Both the position numbers and the translations under genes were made by a program. Source: Ligustrum vulgare (taxonomy: Eukaryota; Streptophyta; Magnoliopsida; Lamiales; Oleaceae). From it: 64,000 nucleotides of DNA. Positions 1 through 12,069 of the stretch are shown in pieces (position 1 is the first letter of the stretch; each line of letters begins with the position of its first letter). Under the pieces are notes generated by a model. That model did not search any database and had not been told where the DNA came from. It was given only the letters and a program-made list of their open reading frames with translations. The stretch spans positions 24,368,192 through 24,432,191 of the forward strand of contig OY743179.1 of assembly GCA_963555705.1 (NCBI GenBank), written 5' to 3'.

Positions 1-650
1 AAAAAATAAAAATAAAATAAAATACAAACATAACGCTACCTTAATATTTTGTTTCATAATTTAATCTTCATCCTACCTTATCCGACCCCCACCTCACCAC
101 CAACCACCACCACTCCACACACCAGCACTACCACCATCACAAACGCTGCCAATAAACACCACAAATTGTACACACCTACACCATCACTCCACACCCAAAA
201 CTCCACACGCCTCGCCTTGCCTCGTCACCCGCAACTACCTCAAACTCCACACACTTCACTGAGCAGCGGGGCAGGCAACTTCCAAAAACAAAAGCAATGA
301 AAGGAACGACGAGCTTCGCTACGATGAGGCATCCTGGTGCTCGTCACTGGTGATGGGGTTGATGATGGGGCTATAAAAATAATTTTAAGGTACAAAAAAA
401 GTTATATTCAAAAGTTGTTATATGTATAATTTTAATTGAGTGGACAGTTAAGGTGACACCATTTTGTAATAGTAGATCTGGACTCGGGCTGTGGTGGATT
501 GTATGTGAAATGTGAATAGATTAACTTAGTTATATATTATTATTAATATTAAAAAATTAATTATGGCTTGATTTTTATATAAATAACTTGTAAATTTGAT
601 TTTCGAATTGAGAAGTTAAACTTGATGAGAGTGTTATTTCCACTCCCTAT
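1..650. other. Left-edge non-coding DNA
   Basis: No gene is supported here. Positions 80-290 are a C/A-rich, low-complexity stretch (CCA, CAC and ACC runs) that gives a spurious Pro/Thr/His-rich frame. The rest is AT-rich. A TATA-like string (CTATAAACA) lies at about 649-657, only about 20 bp before the ATG of the interrupted small frame at 672. Confidence 0.6.
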
Positions 651-671
651 AAACACATAGCATATCGAGCT

Positions 672-2438
672 ATGGCTATTAGCGTATTCTTAATGGGCCT
701 CTTAGTTGCTTCTATTGGGGCAGAAAATTTCAATAAAAAAAGGGTTAATAGCACAAAACGTCCCAACGTTTGACATGTATTGTGCAAAACGTCCCAACGT
801 TTTGATTTTTGGCGCTAAACATCCCAACCTTTACAATTTTTGGTAGAAGACATCCTTTCTGTCAATTTTAACCCCATTTCACCGTTAACTTCAAATTGAA
901 CAGTAAATGTCAAGGGCATTTTCTTCCAAAAAAAAAGCAGCCCATTAATACTTGGGTAATTGGCACAAAACGTCCCTACGTTTGACACTTATTGTGGAAA
1001 AACGTCCCTACGTTTATTTTTTTGGCGAATAACGTCCCTACCTTTAAATTTTCTTGTTCATTAGTCCCCAAATTTTACTTTTCTTTCAATTTAGTCATTC
1101 CGTATTTTATTTAAAGGTAATTGTCTTCAAACGTATATAACTTTTGATCTACAACTCCGAATTGCACTCCGTTTTTTGCGTTGAACTCCAAATTCAACCA
1201 TCTTTCTTATGATGTATCATGTGCTCATTTATAAAACATTTCGTTTTGACTTTTGTATAGTAGATACTTATTTTGTTAGGGCATAATTGATTGACGTAAA
1301 TTGATTTCTGTAAATTTTATTGAAACAGTGAAATTTTAATTTTAGTCTGTGTTCGGCGGCCAGCCGAATTTATAAATTGGATTTATTTGACTTTGTAATC
1401 TTTTTAAGGTAAAATATTTGGTTAAAAATTGGTATGTTTAGCCCCTGTTTGAGCCATGTTATAATCTCTAATAACTTTCTGAACAACACACATTCTCTCT
1501 CTTTCTCCAATTTTTAAAAAGTGATTTGAAGAGAGAGAATGTGTGTTGTTCAGAAAGTTATTAGAGATTATAACATGGCTCAAACAGGGGCTAAACATAC
1601 CAATTTTTAACCAAATATTTACCTTAAAAAGATTACAAAGTCAAATAAATCAAATTTATAAATTCCGCTGGCCGCCGAACACACACTAAAATTAAAATTT
1701 CACTGTTTCAATAAAATTTACAGAAACCAATTTACGTCAATCAATTATGCCCTAACAAAATAAGTATCTACTATACAAAAGTCAAAACGAAATGTTTAAT
1801 AAATGAGCACATGATACATCATAAGAAAGATGGTTGAATTTGGAGTTCAACGCAAAAAACGGAGTGCAATTTGGAGTTGTAGATCAAAGGTTATACACGT
1901 TTGAAGACAATTACCTTTAAATAAAATACGGAATGACTAAATTGAAAGAAAAGTAAAATTTGGGGACTCATGAACAAGAAAATTTAAAGGTAGGGACGTT
2001 ATTCGTCAAAAAAATAAACGTAAGGACGTTATTCGCCAAAAAAATAAACGTAGGGACGTTTTTCCACAATAAGTGTCAAACGTAGGGACGTTTTGTGCCA
2101 ATTACCCAAGTATGAATGGATTGCTTTTTTTTTGGACGAAAATGCCCTTGACATTTACTGTTCAATTTGAAGTTAACGGTGAAATGGAGTTAAAATTGAC
2201 AGAAAGGATATCTTCTACCAAAAATTGTAAAGATTGGAATGTTTAACGTCAAAAATCAAAACGTTGAAACGTTTTGCACAAAACATGTCAAACGTTGAGA
2301 CGTTTTGTGCTATTAACCCATAAAAAAATCATAAACAACCCACAATCAGACTGGCAGGCCACTTCTGATGAGATGAAGGGCATGGGAGAGTCAAGAATGC
2401 TGCGTTATGTCATGGAATTCGTGAAATCCCCTACCTAG
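672..2438 (+). pseudogene. Small signal-peptide-like ORF split by a MULE insertion
   Basis: An ATG at 672 opens 23 codons that read like a signal peptide: Met-Ala-Ile-Ser, a hydrophobic Val/Phe/Leu/Met/Gly core, then Ala-Glu and Asn/Lys. The frame runs into the Mutator-like element at 742. If the element (742-2319) and one 9-bp target copy are removed, the same frame continues at 2329 for another 36 residues to a TAG at 2436-2438. That would give about 59 aa with a charged, Met-rich C-terminal half and no cysteines. I do not recognise the family. A short open frame can occur by chance, and a downstream intron could hide more exons. The call rests on frame continuity across the repaired junction and on the hydrophobic start. 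Confidence 0.35.
742..2319. mobile_element. Palindromic Mutator-like (MULE) foldback element
   Basis: This is a 1,578-bp near-perfect inverted repeat. The left arm (742 to about 1500) begins GGGTTAATAGCACAAAACG, and the right arm (about 1530-2319) is its reverse complement. The loop is only about 25-30 nt. It is flanked by an exact 9-bp target duplication, ATAAAAAAA, at 733-741 and 2320-2328, as expected for the Mutator superfamily. The terminal motif is repeated inside each arm (GGGTAATTGGCACAAAACG at about 954; its mate ends at about 2107), so each arm has two terminus-like modules. The centre holds a mirrored GCCCCTGTTTGAGCC motif. There is no transposase ORF, so it is non-autonomous. A transcript would fold into a hairpin of about 0.75 kb. 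Confidence 0.9.
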
Positions 2439-3906
2439 GTGGCATGAAAAGATTGTTGACAAGAAGCTAGCAAATAATCAAAGAAGCCATGCCAATGGGA
2501 TGTTACCAACTTCATCTTTGTTAAGTTTTGAATTTGTTAATTGACAAATTTGTAAACAAAATTTCATGTTTGATCGAGTTAAAATACAATTCAAATTGTT
2601 TTAGTTGAGTTTTTTGAGTAACAAGTCAAAAATAAATAAATAAATAAATAAATTGACGAAAACGAAATTAATAACAGATAAAAAAATTTTATCATTTTTT
2701 TTTTTTTTTGCTTACTAAAATTATAGATATGTTGAATAAATTTAAACAATAAATATGTTTTATTTAATGAAAATGAAATTAAAAAAGTATTATAAATATT
2801 CGTAAATCTAGTTACCGATATGAAGTGACAAATAAAATCTCAGTTGAGTTTTATTTTATTTTTTTATTTATTTTTTTTATAGTAGAAGATGAAAATATAG
2901 AGTGTATTTATCTATATTTGGGAAAACAGATATGAAAAATAATCTCCTTTTGAAATTCTAAGTGGATATTTTATATATCAAAGAGAGAAACTTCATTGCA
3001 CTGTTAATAACCTGTTCACAGGTGCTCCAGCGATTGATTCGTTGAGTGGTTATCCAGCGATTGATTCGTTGAGTGGTTATGTATGATGAGCTTTACGTCA
3101 AGGGTTAGAGCCCCAAGTTGTTCTTATACATATTTTCCCTTCTATTTTTTCCTCGCTGGTTGTCTCCATTTTATTTTTTTCCGCATCACGTGGCCTCCTT
3201 ACATCTTCATCGTTGGAAAATTTGTAAGACTTGCGATACCTTAAAAGAGCATTTTTTCCATCTTGGCACAACTTCGTCGACCTTCATAGGAGAAAAGGTA
3301 GAAGAGAAAATGAAGTTTGGTTTGGTGAGTTGTTAGACACAAAAAATTGTAAGAGCATTACTCGGGCAAGAGTCCGAAGCTTGTACTAGCAACAGACTAC
3401 CAGAAAAAGGAGTTCATAAAGGAGAAGTGAAACTGGTTCGTCCCACATATCTGTTTTCCTTCGCGGTTCTCTCCATTTGTTGGTCCTCATCGAGTGTCCT
3501 CCTGATATCTTCATCCTTGGAAAATTTGTCTATACAAAAAAAATCCATCTTCCTGTCTGTGGCATTTTATTTGGCTGGGGAGTATTGAGATGGTATTTTT
3601 TTTTTCCAGATCTTTGAATTTATGTGAAATGTATCCATCTTTCTGTGTGTGACATGTTATTTGGATCGAAAATATTGAGATGTTGTTTTCTTTTGTTCAG
3701 GTCTTGAGCTGCCTTTGAAATTTCCTCTGAAATTATAGAAGTTCGTCTACGTTTTTTTTTTTTTTTTTTTGTTCTCGTCAATAAATTGAAAATGATGTTT
3801 TTTGTTTAATTATATTTTTTTTAATAGGAGTTTTGATCTTCAGGTCTGCACTTGAGTGTAAAGATTGTGTTATTATTGCCTTCTTGCTTATGCAATTTTA
3901 TTCATA
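2439..3906. other. AT-rich intergenic DNA with degraded local duplications
   Basis: No convincing gene is seen. Two diverged direct copies of about 95-105 bp (3119-3225 and 3437-3530, both ending in TTGGAAAATTTGT) are followed by a second pair (about 3540-3595 and 3630-3685, sharing ATCCATCTT and TATTGAGATG). The frame at 3118-3336 lies over the first pair and is probably incidental. Confidence 0.5.
3027..3080. repeat. 27-bp perfect tandem repeat, two copies
   Basis: The unit begins CCAGCGATTGATTCG. It occurs at 3027-3053 and again, identically, at 3054-3080. Confidence 0.9.
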
Positions 3907-4978
3907 CTAGTATTTCACCCGTGCGATGCACGAAAGTTTTTAATCGCAATATCGATTTTAATAAGTATTCGTAAAATTTTAGTGTTTATACATAATCAAC
4001 AGATATATAAATGCATAAAAAATAATTCAATATTACAATAATTATTAGAATTTTAAAAAAACATAAGTAATTCAAATTATTAAAAAAATTCTTTGAATAG
4101 TAAACGTCAATTTATATATTTAAATAATAAATTATTATTGATTTTAATAATTTTTATGAATTACTAACTTCTACATTGCCTATTGTATTTAACGTACTTT
4201 TTAATTTTCATTCAGAAACATCAATCACAATAATTAAAAAAGAAATAGTCAAAATATTTGAATTTAACCAATAAAACTTTATTTACAAAAATAAGTAGTC
4301 AAAATAATAATTTTGAAAATCTAGCGATTATCATGATACGAAAACCAAGTAAAGCTGGAGATTATGAAATTATACCCATAATCTTTAAAATTTTTATTAA
4401 AATTAAGAATGATTAAAAAATATTAATCATTCTATTAATATTATTAACTAAAAAAATTAAATATTAACTCTTTAATATTAACCTTCATTCAATAACTTTT
4501 TCTATAAATTATTTATAAGCAGCACATTTTTTCGACCCACTTTTTAATCACACATTTTACCCCAAAACAAAAATATAGTTGTTGAACAGAGACTTAATTT
4601 ATTAAAATATTTAATAATAATATAAATAATATATATTTTAGAAAATATGATTTGTAATATTAAAGATAACAAATGATTTGACCATTAATAATTAAAATGC
4701 AATTTAATTATTGATGGCTACACATAATATTTATAATATTAAGAACAACAATAAATAAAAAATCAATAATTAAATAATAATTTTAATACTGATAACTAAA
4801 AATATTGATTAAACTCATTCAATATTAACGTTAATAATAAAAATAATAATAATTATAATCAAAATATACAAATAACAATAACAATAACATCATATTAATT
4901 ATTTCCTATAATACTAAAATATAAAGAATTTAAGAATTAAATTTTGCGAAACTATCCTACTTTTATATATAGTATAGA
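3907..4978 (-). mobile_element. Non-autonomous Helitron, minus strand
   Basis: On the minus strand the element starts TCTATACTATATATAAAAG at 4978, preceded by a host A. It ends at 3907 with a GTGCATCGCAC hairpin, a short spacer and CTAG, followed by a host T. These are the usual plant Helitron hallmarks: 5' TC, 3' hairpin plus CTRR, and insertion between A and T without target duplication. The length is 1,072 bp, AT-rich, with no coding frame. Confidence 0.85.
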
Positions 4979-4984
4979 TTTTCA

Positions 4985-5354
4985 CTAGTGCGACGAATTG
5001 AAATTGCTCTCCGTAATATTGATAAAACATTTATAAAATTTAATGATTATACATAATCAACACAAATACAAACGATACAAAAATAATTTTTTATTACAAC
5101 AATTATTAAAATTTAAAAACAGCATAAATAATCCAAATTATCGAAAAATTCATTGAATGATAAATGCAAATTCTACAGTTTTTTAATTGTATATCATGTT
5201 AGATGTAATATTATGAGTATAAATATCATGTTATTATATCAAAGTGGATTTGTGTGAATGCAAATTCTGGATAGATGTAAATGCATTTATTGCCGAAATT
5301 TGCATTCACACTAATTTACTATTCTCCATTTATATATAGTAAGTATAGTATAGA
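4985..5354 (-). mobile_element. Truncated Helitron of the same family, minus strand
   Basis: Positions 4985-5170 align with the 3' portion of the Helitron at 3907-4978, sharing the TTATACATAATCAACA region and the following AT-rich block. The end is again CTAG (4985-4988) flanked by a host A, but the terminal hairpin has decayed. The 5' side ends near 5354 with a TCTATACTATA-type start. At about 370 bp this is an internally deleted copy in the same orientation, 6 bp from its neighbour. The exact 5' base is uncertain. Confidence 0.65.
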
Positions 5355-6479
5355 TATAGATGTACAAGGATAGGAGTTTCATGTGAAAGTGCTTTTTAAC
5401 GTTGGAAGTAAATATTCTTTGAAACCACATTTTCCTGACACTCATTTTCAACTACAAATCCAACACCAACCTATAACTGTCTCCTCTTTTTAACCAAAAA
5501 AGAATGTTTGTAGCAAGTTCCATAAAAGTAAATTGATTTTGTAGCAATTTCCATAAAAGTAAATTGATTCATGTATTTATATGTTATCTCCTCATTTTTA
5601 TTTCTTCACATATTGATATGTTGTCTCCCAATTTAATATTTTCCGCGAAATTTCATATTATATTAGTTATTTGGGAGTAGATTTATTTAATTTTCACAGC
5701 AACTTCTTTAAATATAGTGGGAATCGCAGTACGTCACTTGTTTGGTGTGCTTAGATCTCTTTGGGAAATTGTATTTCCTTCCTGTTCCTCTCTTTCCCTT
5801 CAGAATAATTTCATTTTCCCTTTAATTTTGTTTACCTCTAGTGTCTTCTTCCCACACTTTTGTAGTTATCGTAGCTCTTCGATTTCGATCATGAGGCCAA
5901 TTCGTAAAAGAAAATGCTGCCTGATGATCCTGCATCATCTTCGTGTGTTCCTTTTGCTACAGCAGGTTAAAAGTTTTTCCCGTTTTGTTCTCATTTATCA
6001 CTTTGACCGAAAGTACTGCGGATCTGATATGTAATTTTGTTCGTTATCAAGACACCCATCCATCTGTTGAAATTCCTTCTACTCAGCGTGGTCGTGCAAC
6101 AAAGAGGACATGAACGAGTAATCATCGTCTATGTGTACAAAACAAAATGAAGATTCCTAATAGTCTGCCATCTGCTTCATGTGTTTCACCTTTTGCAACA
6201 GGTTACGTGTGTAATTTTTTAGGCCTATAATTCTCGCATAAAATATTATGGGTCTGTTATGTTATTTGTTTCCTTTTGAAGCGGACGGTCCCTTAGTGAA
6301 AGCTACCTGTACTAAAAAAACTAGCTATGAGACAAATAGACCACAAATCACAAATCGTCGTTTGTGTGTAGATGTAGGTGCTAGCTCCTCTGGTACTCAC
6401 GCTGCTGGTAATGTTTGTTTGTATCCACATTTATGCCAATAAAACATTTATTGCTTATTAGTATTATCATTATGGCTAA

Positions 6480-7764
6480 TTTCTATTTTTTTTTCCTTTT
6501 CAGTGTGTACGTTTTCTGATATGTATGAGCTACCTGCGTACAATGTCTTACCTTCTTGGAGTATTTGTATACATTGTGGTCCTATAAAATTTTACAAAGA
6601 AAGTAAAGGATTCTGATGTGTAGATGGCCAGGTCCGTTTAAGGTCTTACCCTCTACCTAAAGACCTTGCAAACTTGTTCAATTCAATTTATGAACAAAGC
6701 AAAGAATTCCTTAATTATGTGTGCAGTTAAAACTGTAATTTTTCAATGACCTCTTATGGTGTACAGTGTGATAAAAGTCCTTTTAAGGAGTACAATAGAA
6801 TCTACACATTTCGAATTCAGGGACAAGTGTACTATTTTCTAAATGATATATTGCCTTCCAATAATACTCCCATATCTACAATTATACTTACTTGACAACG
6901 ATGAAGAACTGAACAACAGATTAGCTTTCGGTAACAAGCTTTTTGAGGGTCTTTTGATTAAACTTATCAACATCTTAAACGTAAACCCTTATGTAAAATT
7001 CTTTTGTAGTCTCGAAAATTGTGCTGATTTGAAAGCACAGACAATTAGTATTCGATGTGATCCTGGCCTAGATCTAATGAGATACAATGCACTTATTGAT
7101 TCTCAGGTTGTCGCAGTTTGTTGATACTGAAGACACATCAGATCTTTCTGCACGTGACATTGTTGTCCATTGTAACAGTGGTGGGCATCATAAAACCAAC
7201 ATTACTTTGACTGTTACGACCCATTGCAATACCCCTTGTTGTTTCCGTATGGTGAATCGGGTTGGTACCTCGGCATAGAGCTAATCAGTAAAAAGTAAGA
7301 ACAAAATTTGTTCTATAATAATGATGATATCATTAGGGCCGTCAACTTTTTTTTTCCAGAAGACTTCATAACAAATTAACTTAAAGGTTTTCACTTTAGT
7401 CATACACTATTTAACCCATTATACAGTTTCAAGATTATGTTCCAACTAAGTCCAATTGTTGATATCACGACTTTACAGTGTCGTACTAGCAGGACACATG
7501 TATCGTGCCTAGAGTATTACTATTATGAACTTCAGATTCGACCAGGTATCGATTCTATATTATTGCATTTTGGTAGACTTCTTCAGCAATTTGTTGTTGA
7601 TATGTATGTAAAAATTGAAACTTCTAGATCAGACAATTTTCATCTGAACCAAAATGTTCTTCGAGCTGAATTATATCAAGGTCTTGTTAATAGTATTCGA
7701 TTAGTGAGTCAAGGGGAAAAAAATTGGCCGTAGAATTGTACTACCACGAATTTTTATGGGCAGC
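6480..7764 (+). pseudogene. Helitron Rep protein, N-terminal part (broken)
   Basis: The reading switches between frames. It includes a segment at about 6,745-6,880 reading Phe-Arg-Ile-Gln-Gly-Gln, then LQLYLLDNDEELNNR (about 6,870-6,915), VNPYVKFF, IRCDPGLD (about 7,050) and YNALIDSQV. Further on come RDIVVHCNSGG (about 7,150-7,190), EYYYYELQIRPG (about 7,515-7,545), LLQQFVVDMYVK and LRAELYQGLV. All are typical of the Helitron-like N-terminal domain of plant RepHel proteins. Stops and frameshifts separate them. The final residues before 7,765 (a Gly-Arg-Arg-Ile-Val-Leu-Pro run) continue in sense at 15,391 beyond the gypsy insertion. Confidence 0.85.
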
Positions 7765-9364
7765 TGATGTGTGTCGCGATGCACCAAAATAATAAATAAT
7801 TCATTACTTGCTAAATATTAATTAATGATGTAGTAGCGAGAGTAAGGGTCAATTCCACGAGGAACGGTTTACTTATTTAGTTGCTCGATCAATTAGAATA
7901 AAATGGGGGATTTTGTTGTTGAGTTTTTCTTAAATGAAAACTATGCATGAAATAAATAAATAAATATGTGAGGAATTGAAATGAGAGGAAATCTTGTTCT
8001 CGGGTTCGGTTGTACCCTCAATTAATGTTATACCATCCTATGCAATGCACTTCTATTCCTAATTCAATTTATCAATCTTAGGTAATCAACAAACTCTAAT
8101 TATCTAAATTCTTCCTTATGTAAATTAAATCAAAACAAACTCTTTGATTCAATTCTAACCAATGGGTAACCTAAACAAGTTCTTAGAATTTAACTTAAGG
8201 CTAGTGTGAAGCGAGAAGAATTAGATTGAATCGGGTTACTAATTTCATAAACTCGAATTAATAAATCCAAGTCGAATTATTGATAAACCTGCATGAGATT
8301 TATTTTCTACCAAAGTCAAGATCCAATGACAATTATGGATCAAAGCTCTAAACTTAGCACATTTATGAATTCAGAGATTCAACAATTTAATTGGCCAAAT
8401 CAAATTTATAAATCAACTAAATTCAATAAAACATTCAAAACTCAATAATTCAACAATTGAAATAAAGGAATAGATGTACGTTACTAGTTTCTAGGAAGAA
8501 AATAACATAATTGAATAACACAATTTCCTCTTTGAACAAAATATAGAATTTAGTCTAGCATGGTTGTGGTAGATTCTTCAAGTTGCTTCATGAGTTTCAT
8601 TGTTGTTGATATTTTTGCTCTTGAAAATCTCCCAAGAATGCTCTATATTTTGCTCTCGATTTTCCTCAATGCCCAGCTTCCTTTTTGTGGTGATTTTGCT
8701 CCTTTAATACTCCCAAAATCGTGCCGTAGCTTTATCCTCAAGATATACCAAAGATAGACCTTGAACCAGATTAGGAAATTACTTTATGAGAAAGTTAGGG
8801 CCGTAAATTTCCTTATTACATCTGTAATTGGGTTGCTGAAAATTTCCGAAATTTGGAAGTTACGGCCGTAACTTTGTCATTTACGGCCGTAAGTGCATCT
8901 CTTCCGAGAAGCGCATGTGCTCGATGATTTTATCATAACTTTCTCTCCTGAACTCATATTTTGGTGATTAAAAGTGTATTAGAAAGAAAACTTAAAGATC
9001 TACAATTATTTGTGAAATAGATGTTCCCAAATTAGAATTCCTTCTATATCAAAATTGAGCTTCAATCTCTGACTTAAATTCTAGATCACAATCTTTTTGG
9101 GTTTTTGATTTCCAATTTCACCCCAAATCTTCTATGACCATAATTTTTGCCTCTAATCTTCTTCCCACATGCCGTTTTTGATTTGGAGTCCTTTGAACAT
9201 TCCATGATTCACATCATTTTGGTCATTTTTCCTTTCTTTTTGTTCTTTCTGATCCTGTATAACGCAACACATAAAGATGCATTAAACACTACTTAAATAG
9301 GATCAAAACAATAAGATAATAAGATAATAAGTGAATTAAATACATGCTAATAAAGCACTTATCA
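7765..9364 (-). repeat. Gypsy 3' LTR
   Basis: On the minus strand it begins TGATAAGTGC and ends CACACATCA. It contains the palindrome TTACGGCCGTAA and near copies (about 8,855-8,895), which recur in the other LTR and, altered, near 11,166-11,205. A plus-strand frame at 8,560-8,757 inside it is incidental. Confidence 0.9.
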
Positions 9365-11370
9365 AATCCCCCCACACTTAAACCATTGTTCGCCCTCGAA
9401 CAATGATGTGAAAGAAAAGAAACAAGACTCAACCAAACGATAGACCTATAGTTCGGAGAGTTAAGGTTATAGCCCACTTCTCTTTTAGCATGAAAATTCA
9501 ATTGCATAACCGGAGTGTGTGCAAGAGATACATTATCCAATATCTTCTGAATAGAATTGAAAATCAATACCCCCGGCCAATTCATTTCCCAATATGGCTT
9601 TTATCCTCCCACCTCTCATGAGTTCTCTCTTAACATATATCAATTCACTACAAGAGTGTTAGTTTCGACCAACTCAAAAGCACATAATATAGACCAAGCA
9701 ATTCAAATCACTCATAAGCATATGTAATGGGAGTTAACACCCACACCAAGTATTTCTCTCTTCGCATAAAGTGTATAAGGGTGAGAATTTTCACTCAACT
9801 CACTGCATGGAGAATTCATTACCACAGACTGCCCAAATGTCATAACCGGAGCCAACAATAATACAAGTGTAAAATAAATGTCTTTATTTGGTTGTAACAG
9901 TGCTTTGGATCAGGTAGGATAAAATGACATATTAGGCTGAGTCGAGAGGGAATCTCGCAAACCAAGTCAATTCAAAATGACATTACTTTCTTCACCCCTT
10001 AATATGAACTTCATTGTTTCCCGTTACCCAACTTAGTTAACACTTGAAATTTTTATTTTTATTTATTTTTTATTTTTTATTTTTTACAAGTTGAGTGTTT
10101 GACTTCCTCAACTACTAATTTTCTTAACTAAACTTCCTTTTCATTGCTTTTTCTCTCTCTTTTTTTTTTCTTTCTTTTTATTGTTCAAATCATTACGCAG
10201 TCACCAATTGGCTCGAGATAGAATTACACTCCCTTGAATTCAGTCCATTACACAACTGTCACCCAACACAAGATAACCATTGCAACTTCTTAGACTTAGA
10301 CCACATCACGATCCTTAATCAACAAAAGCTTGCGAATCCCTTCTCTATAGGTTCAAAATAGAGACAACGCGAAAGAAAGGGTATTCGTGGCTTGTAGCGT
10401 GGCATAAAAAATTCAAAGAAATGCTAAGGCTCAAAGGAGCTTCTATTGGTACATGTATCATGGTAGGCCATTTTAGCAGGTCAAATCTGGTTTAACCTAG
10501 TGCATTTACTATATTTTGCACTTTAGCCAAGAAGCTACAAAGGCATGCACAAAAGAGCAAATCCAAGAACAAATCAACCATGCAGGACACACATCAAAGA
10601 AATAAGAGCTTAATATAAAGAGTAAAAGAAACCCATAGGCTCAAAAGCTCACAAATTATGGTTTATATGTGTTCCTCCCATCCAATTATGAGTATAGGCC
10701 ATTGCTCAATCTTGGTTTCGAACTTAAAATCTACTGGATAAGGATTGAATGAAGTTACTCGGGGTGGTATTTTATCATATTAATTTTGGTTTGACTCTAT
10801 TGGGTTGTAGAAATTTTTCAATGTGTCCCCATTTTCAACCTAATTCAGAAATTATTGGAAAACTCATCTCTATGTGCTCATTGTTTGTCCGATTATGCAA
10901 TTTAGGAAGTTGATGGTTCAAAAATTATCATAAGTGAGGCCGCTTCCTATTATACCAAAATGTGGGTCTAAACACAATTAAAGCTAACCAACAAGAAAAA
11001 CTAAATAAAGATGAATAAAACAGGGAAAACAAAAGATAATAGATAATCATACCCCCCACACTTGAATTTCACATTGTCCTCAATGTGGAGCGTGACAATA
11101 CAAAACAAAAGGGGGGGATGTGAATGGAATCAGAAGAAGAGATGGAATTTTAAAAGTGTGCGAAACTTACGGCTGTGAAGGAATTCACTTACGACCGTAA
11201 GTTAACTTCTGTCCCAATTTTTTTTTTTTATAAACTTAAACGAGAAAAGAAATAAAATGAACTAATAATAAAAAAAGGAAAAATGGAGAAGCAAAGAGAC
11301 TCCCCTCTCGGGTTGCCTCCCGAACAGTGCCTTTGTTTACTGTCGTTGACTCGACGGGTTGTTTCCTTCT
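9365..11370 (-). other. Gypsy interior between protease and 3' LTR, non-coding
   Basis: On the minus strand, the stretch after the protease stop has no RT, RNase H or integrase motif. Near 11,050-11,090 it has a GAGGACAATGTGAAATTC then AAGTGTGGGGGG motif, which in Athila-type elements follows pol. The AAGTGTGGGG polypurine motif recurs at about 9,366-9,380, directly before the 3' LTR, where it should act as the polypurine tract. The 1.7 kb between the two motifs appears non-coding. Confidence 0.65.
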
Positions 11371-12066
11371 TCATCCGGGATCAACTGGGCTCCCAAAGCT
11401 CAATTTCTTCTTCATGCTCTTAATTAGGGCCTGTAAAATAGGGGAAAAAAGCTTCTCATCAGAAACTGGTGATGCGACCTGAGAGATTTTACCTGATTGC
11501 GGTAACTTTGGATAATCATTAAACATAGCAATAGCTTCCTGCACTGGAGAATCACTCACAAAAGTAGAAATAATTGAGTTAGCATCATCAAGGTCTGTCA
11601 GGGAATCATGAATATTAAATTGAACAATTTCATGATCAAATCCCATGGTGAGTGTGCCACTACTAACATCTATCTTAGTCTTAGTTGTTCTTAGGAATGA
11701 TCTGCCTAATAAAATAGGAGTGGGGTTTGGAGAGTGATCATCGTTCATGTCTAACACATAAAAATCTGCTGGAAACACTAAACCCCCTACTTGTACTAAA
11801 ACAACTTCAACTACCCCATCCGGATATGCATTGGAACGGTCGGCTAGTTGAATGATAACACTACTTTCAGTCATTTTACCAACTTTCAATGAAGTGTATG
11901 TAGATTTAGGCATTACATTTGTAGATGCTCCTAAGTCTATCAAAGCACTATTTATTTTCTTATTGCCTATTTGACAAGGTATGGTAAACATACCTGGATC
12001 CTTGCACTTGAGAGGTAATTTTCTTTGAAGAAGAAGTGCAGATATAGACTCACTCATTCTTACCAT
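11371..12066 (-). pseudogene. Gypsy aspartic protease domain
   Basis: A 231-codon open segment. The retropepsin core is ALIDLGASTNVMP (about residues 41-53), where DLGAS is the variant of the D-T/S-G active site used by Athila-type elements. A downstream ILLGRSFL (about residues 118-125) is the flap-to-helix region. In the full family this domain processes the Gag-Pol polyprotein. The frame ends shortly after the protease and pol is missing. It is open within itself but belongs to a broken gag-pro frame. Confidence 0.85.
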
Positions 12067-12069
12067 CTC

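Noticed and set aside
49..300. Pro/Thr/His-rich frame near the left edge
   Set aside because: Product of a C/A-rich low-complexity stretch; no domain or codon structure.
649..657. TATA-like string as promoter of the small interrupted frame
   Set aside because: Only about 20 bp before the ATG, too close for a normal plant transcription start plus leader.
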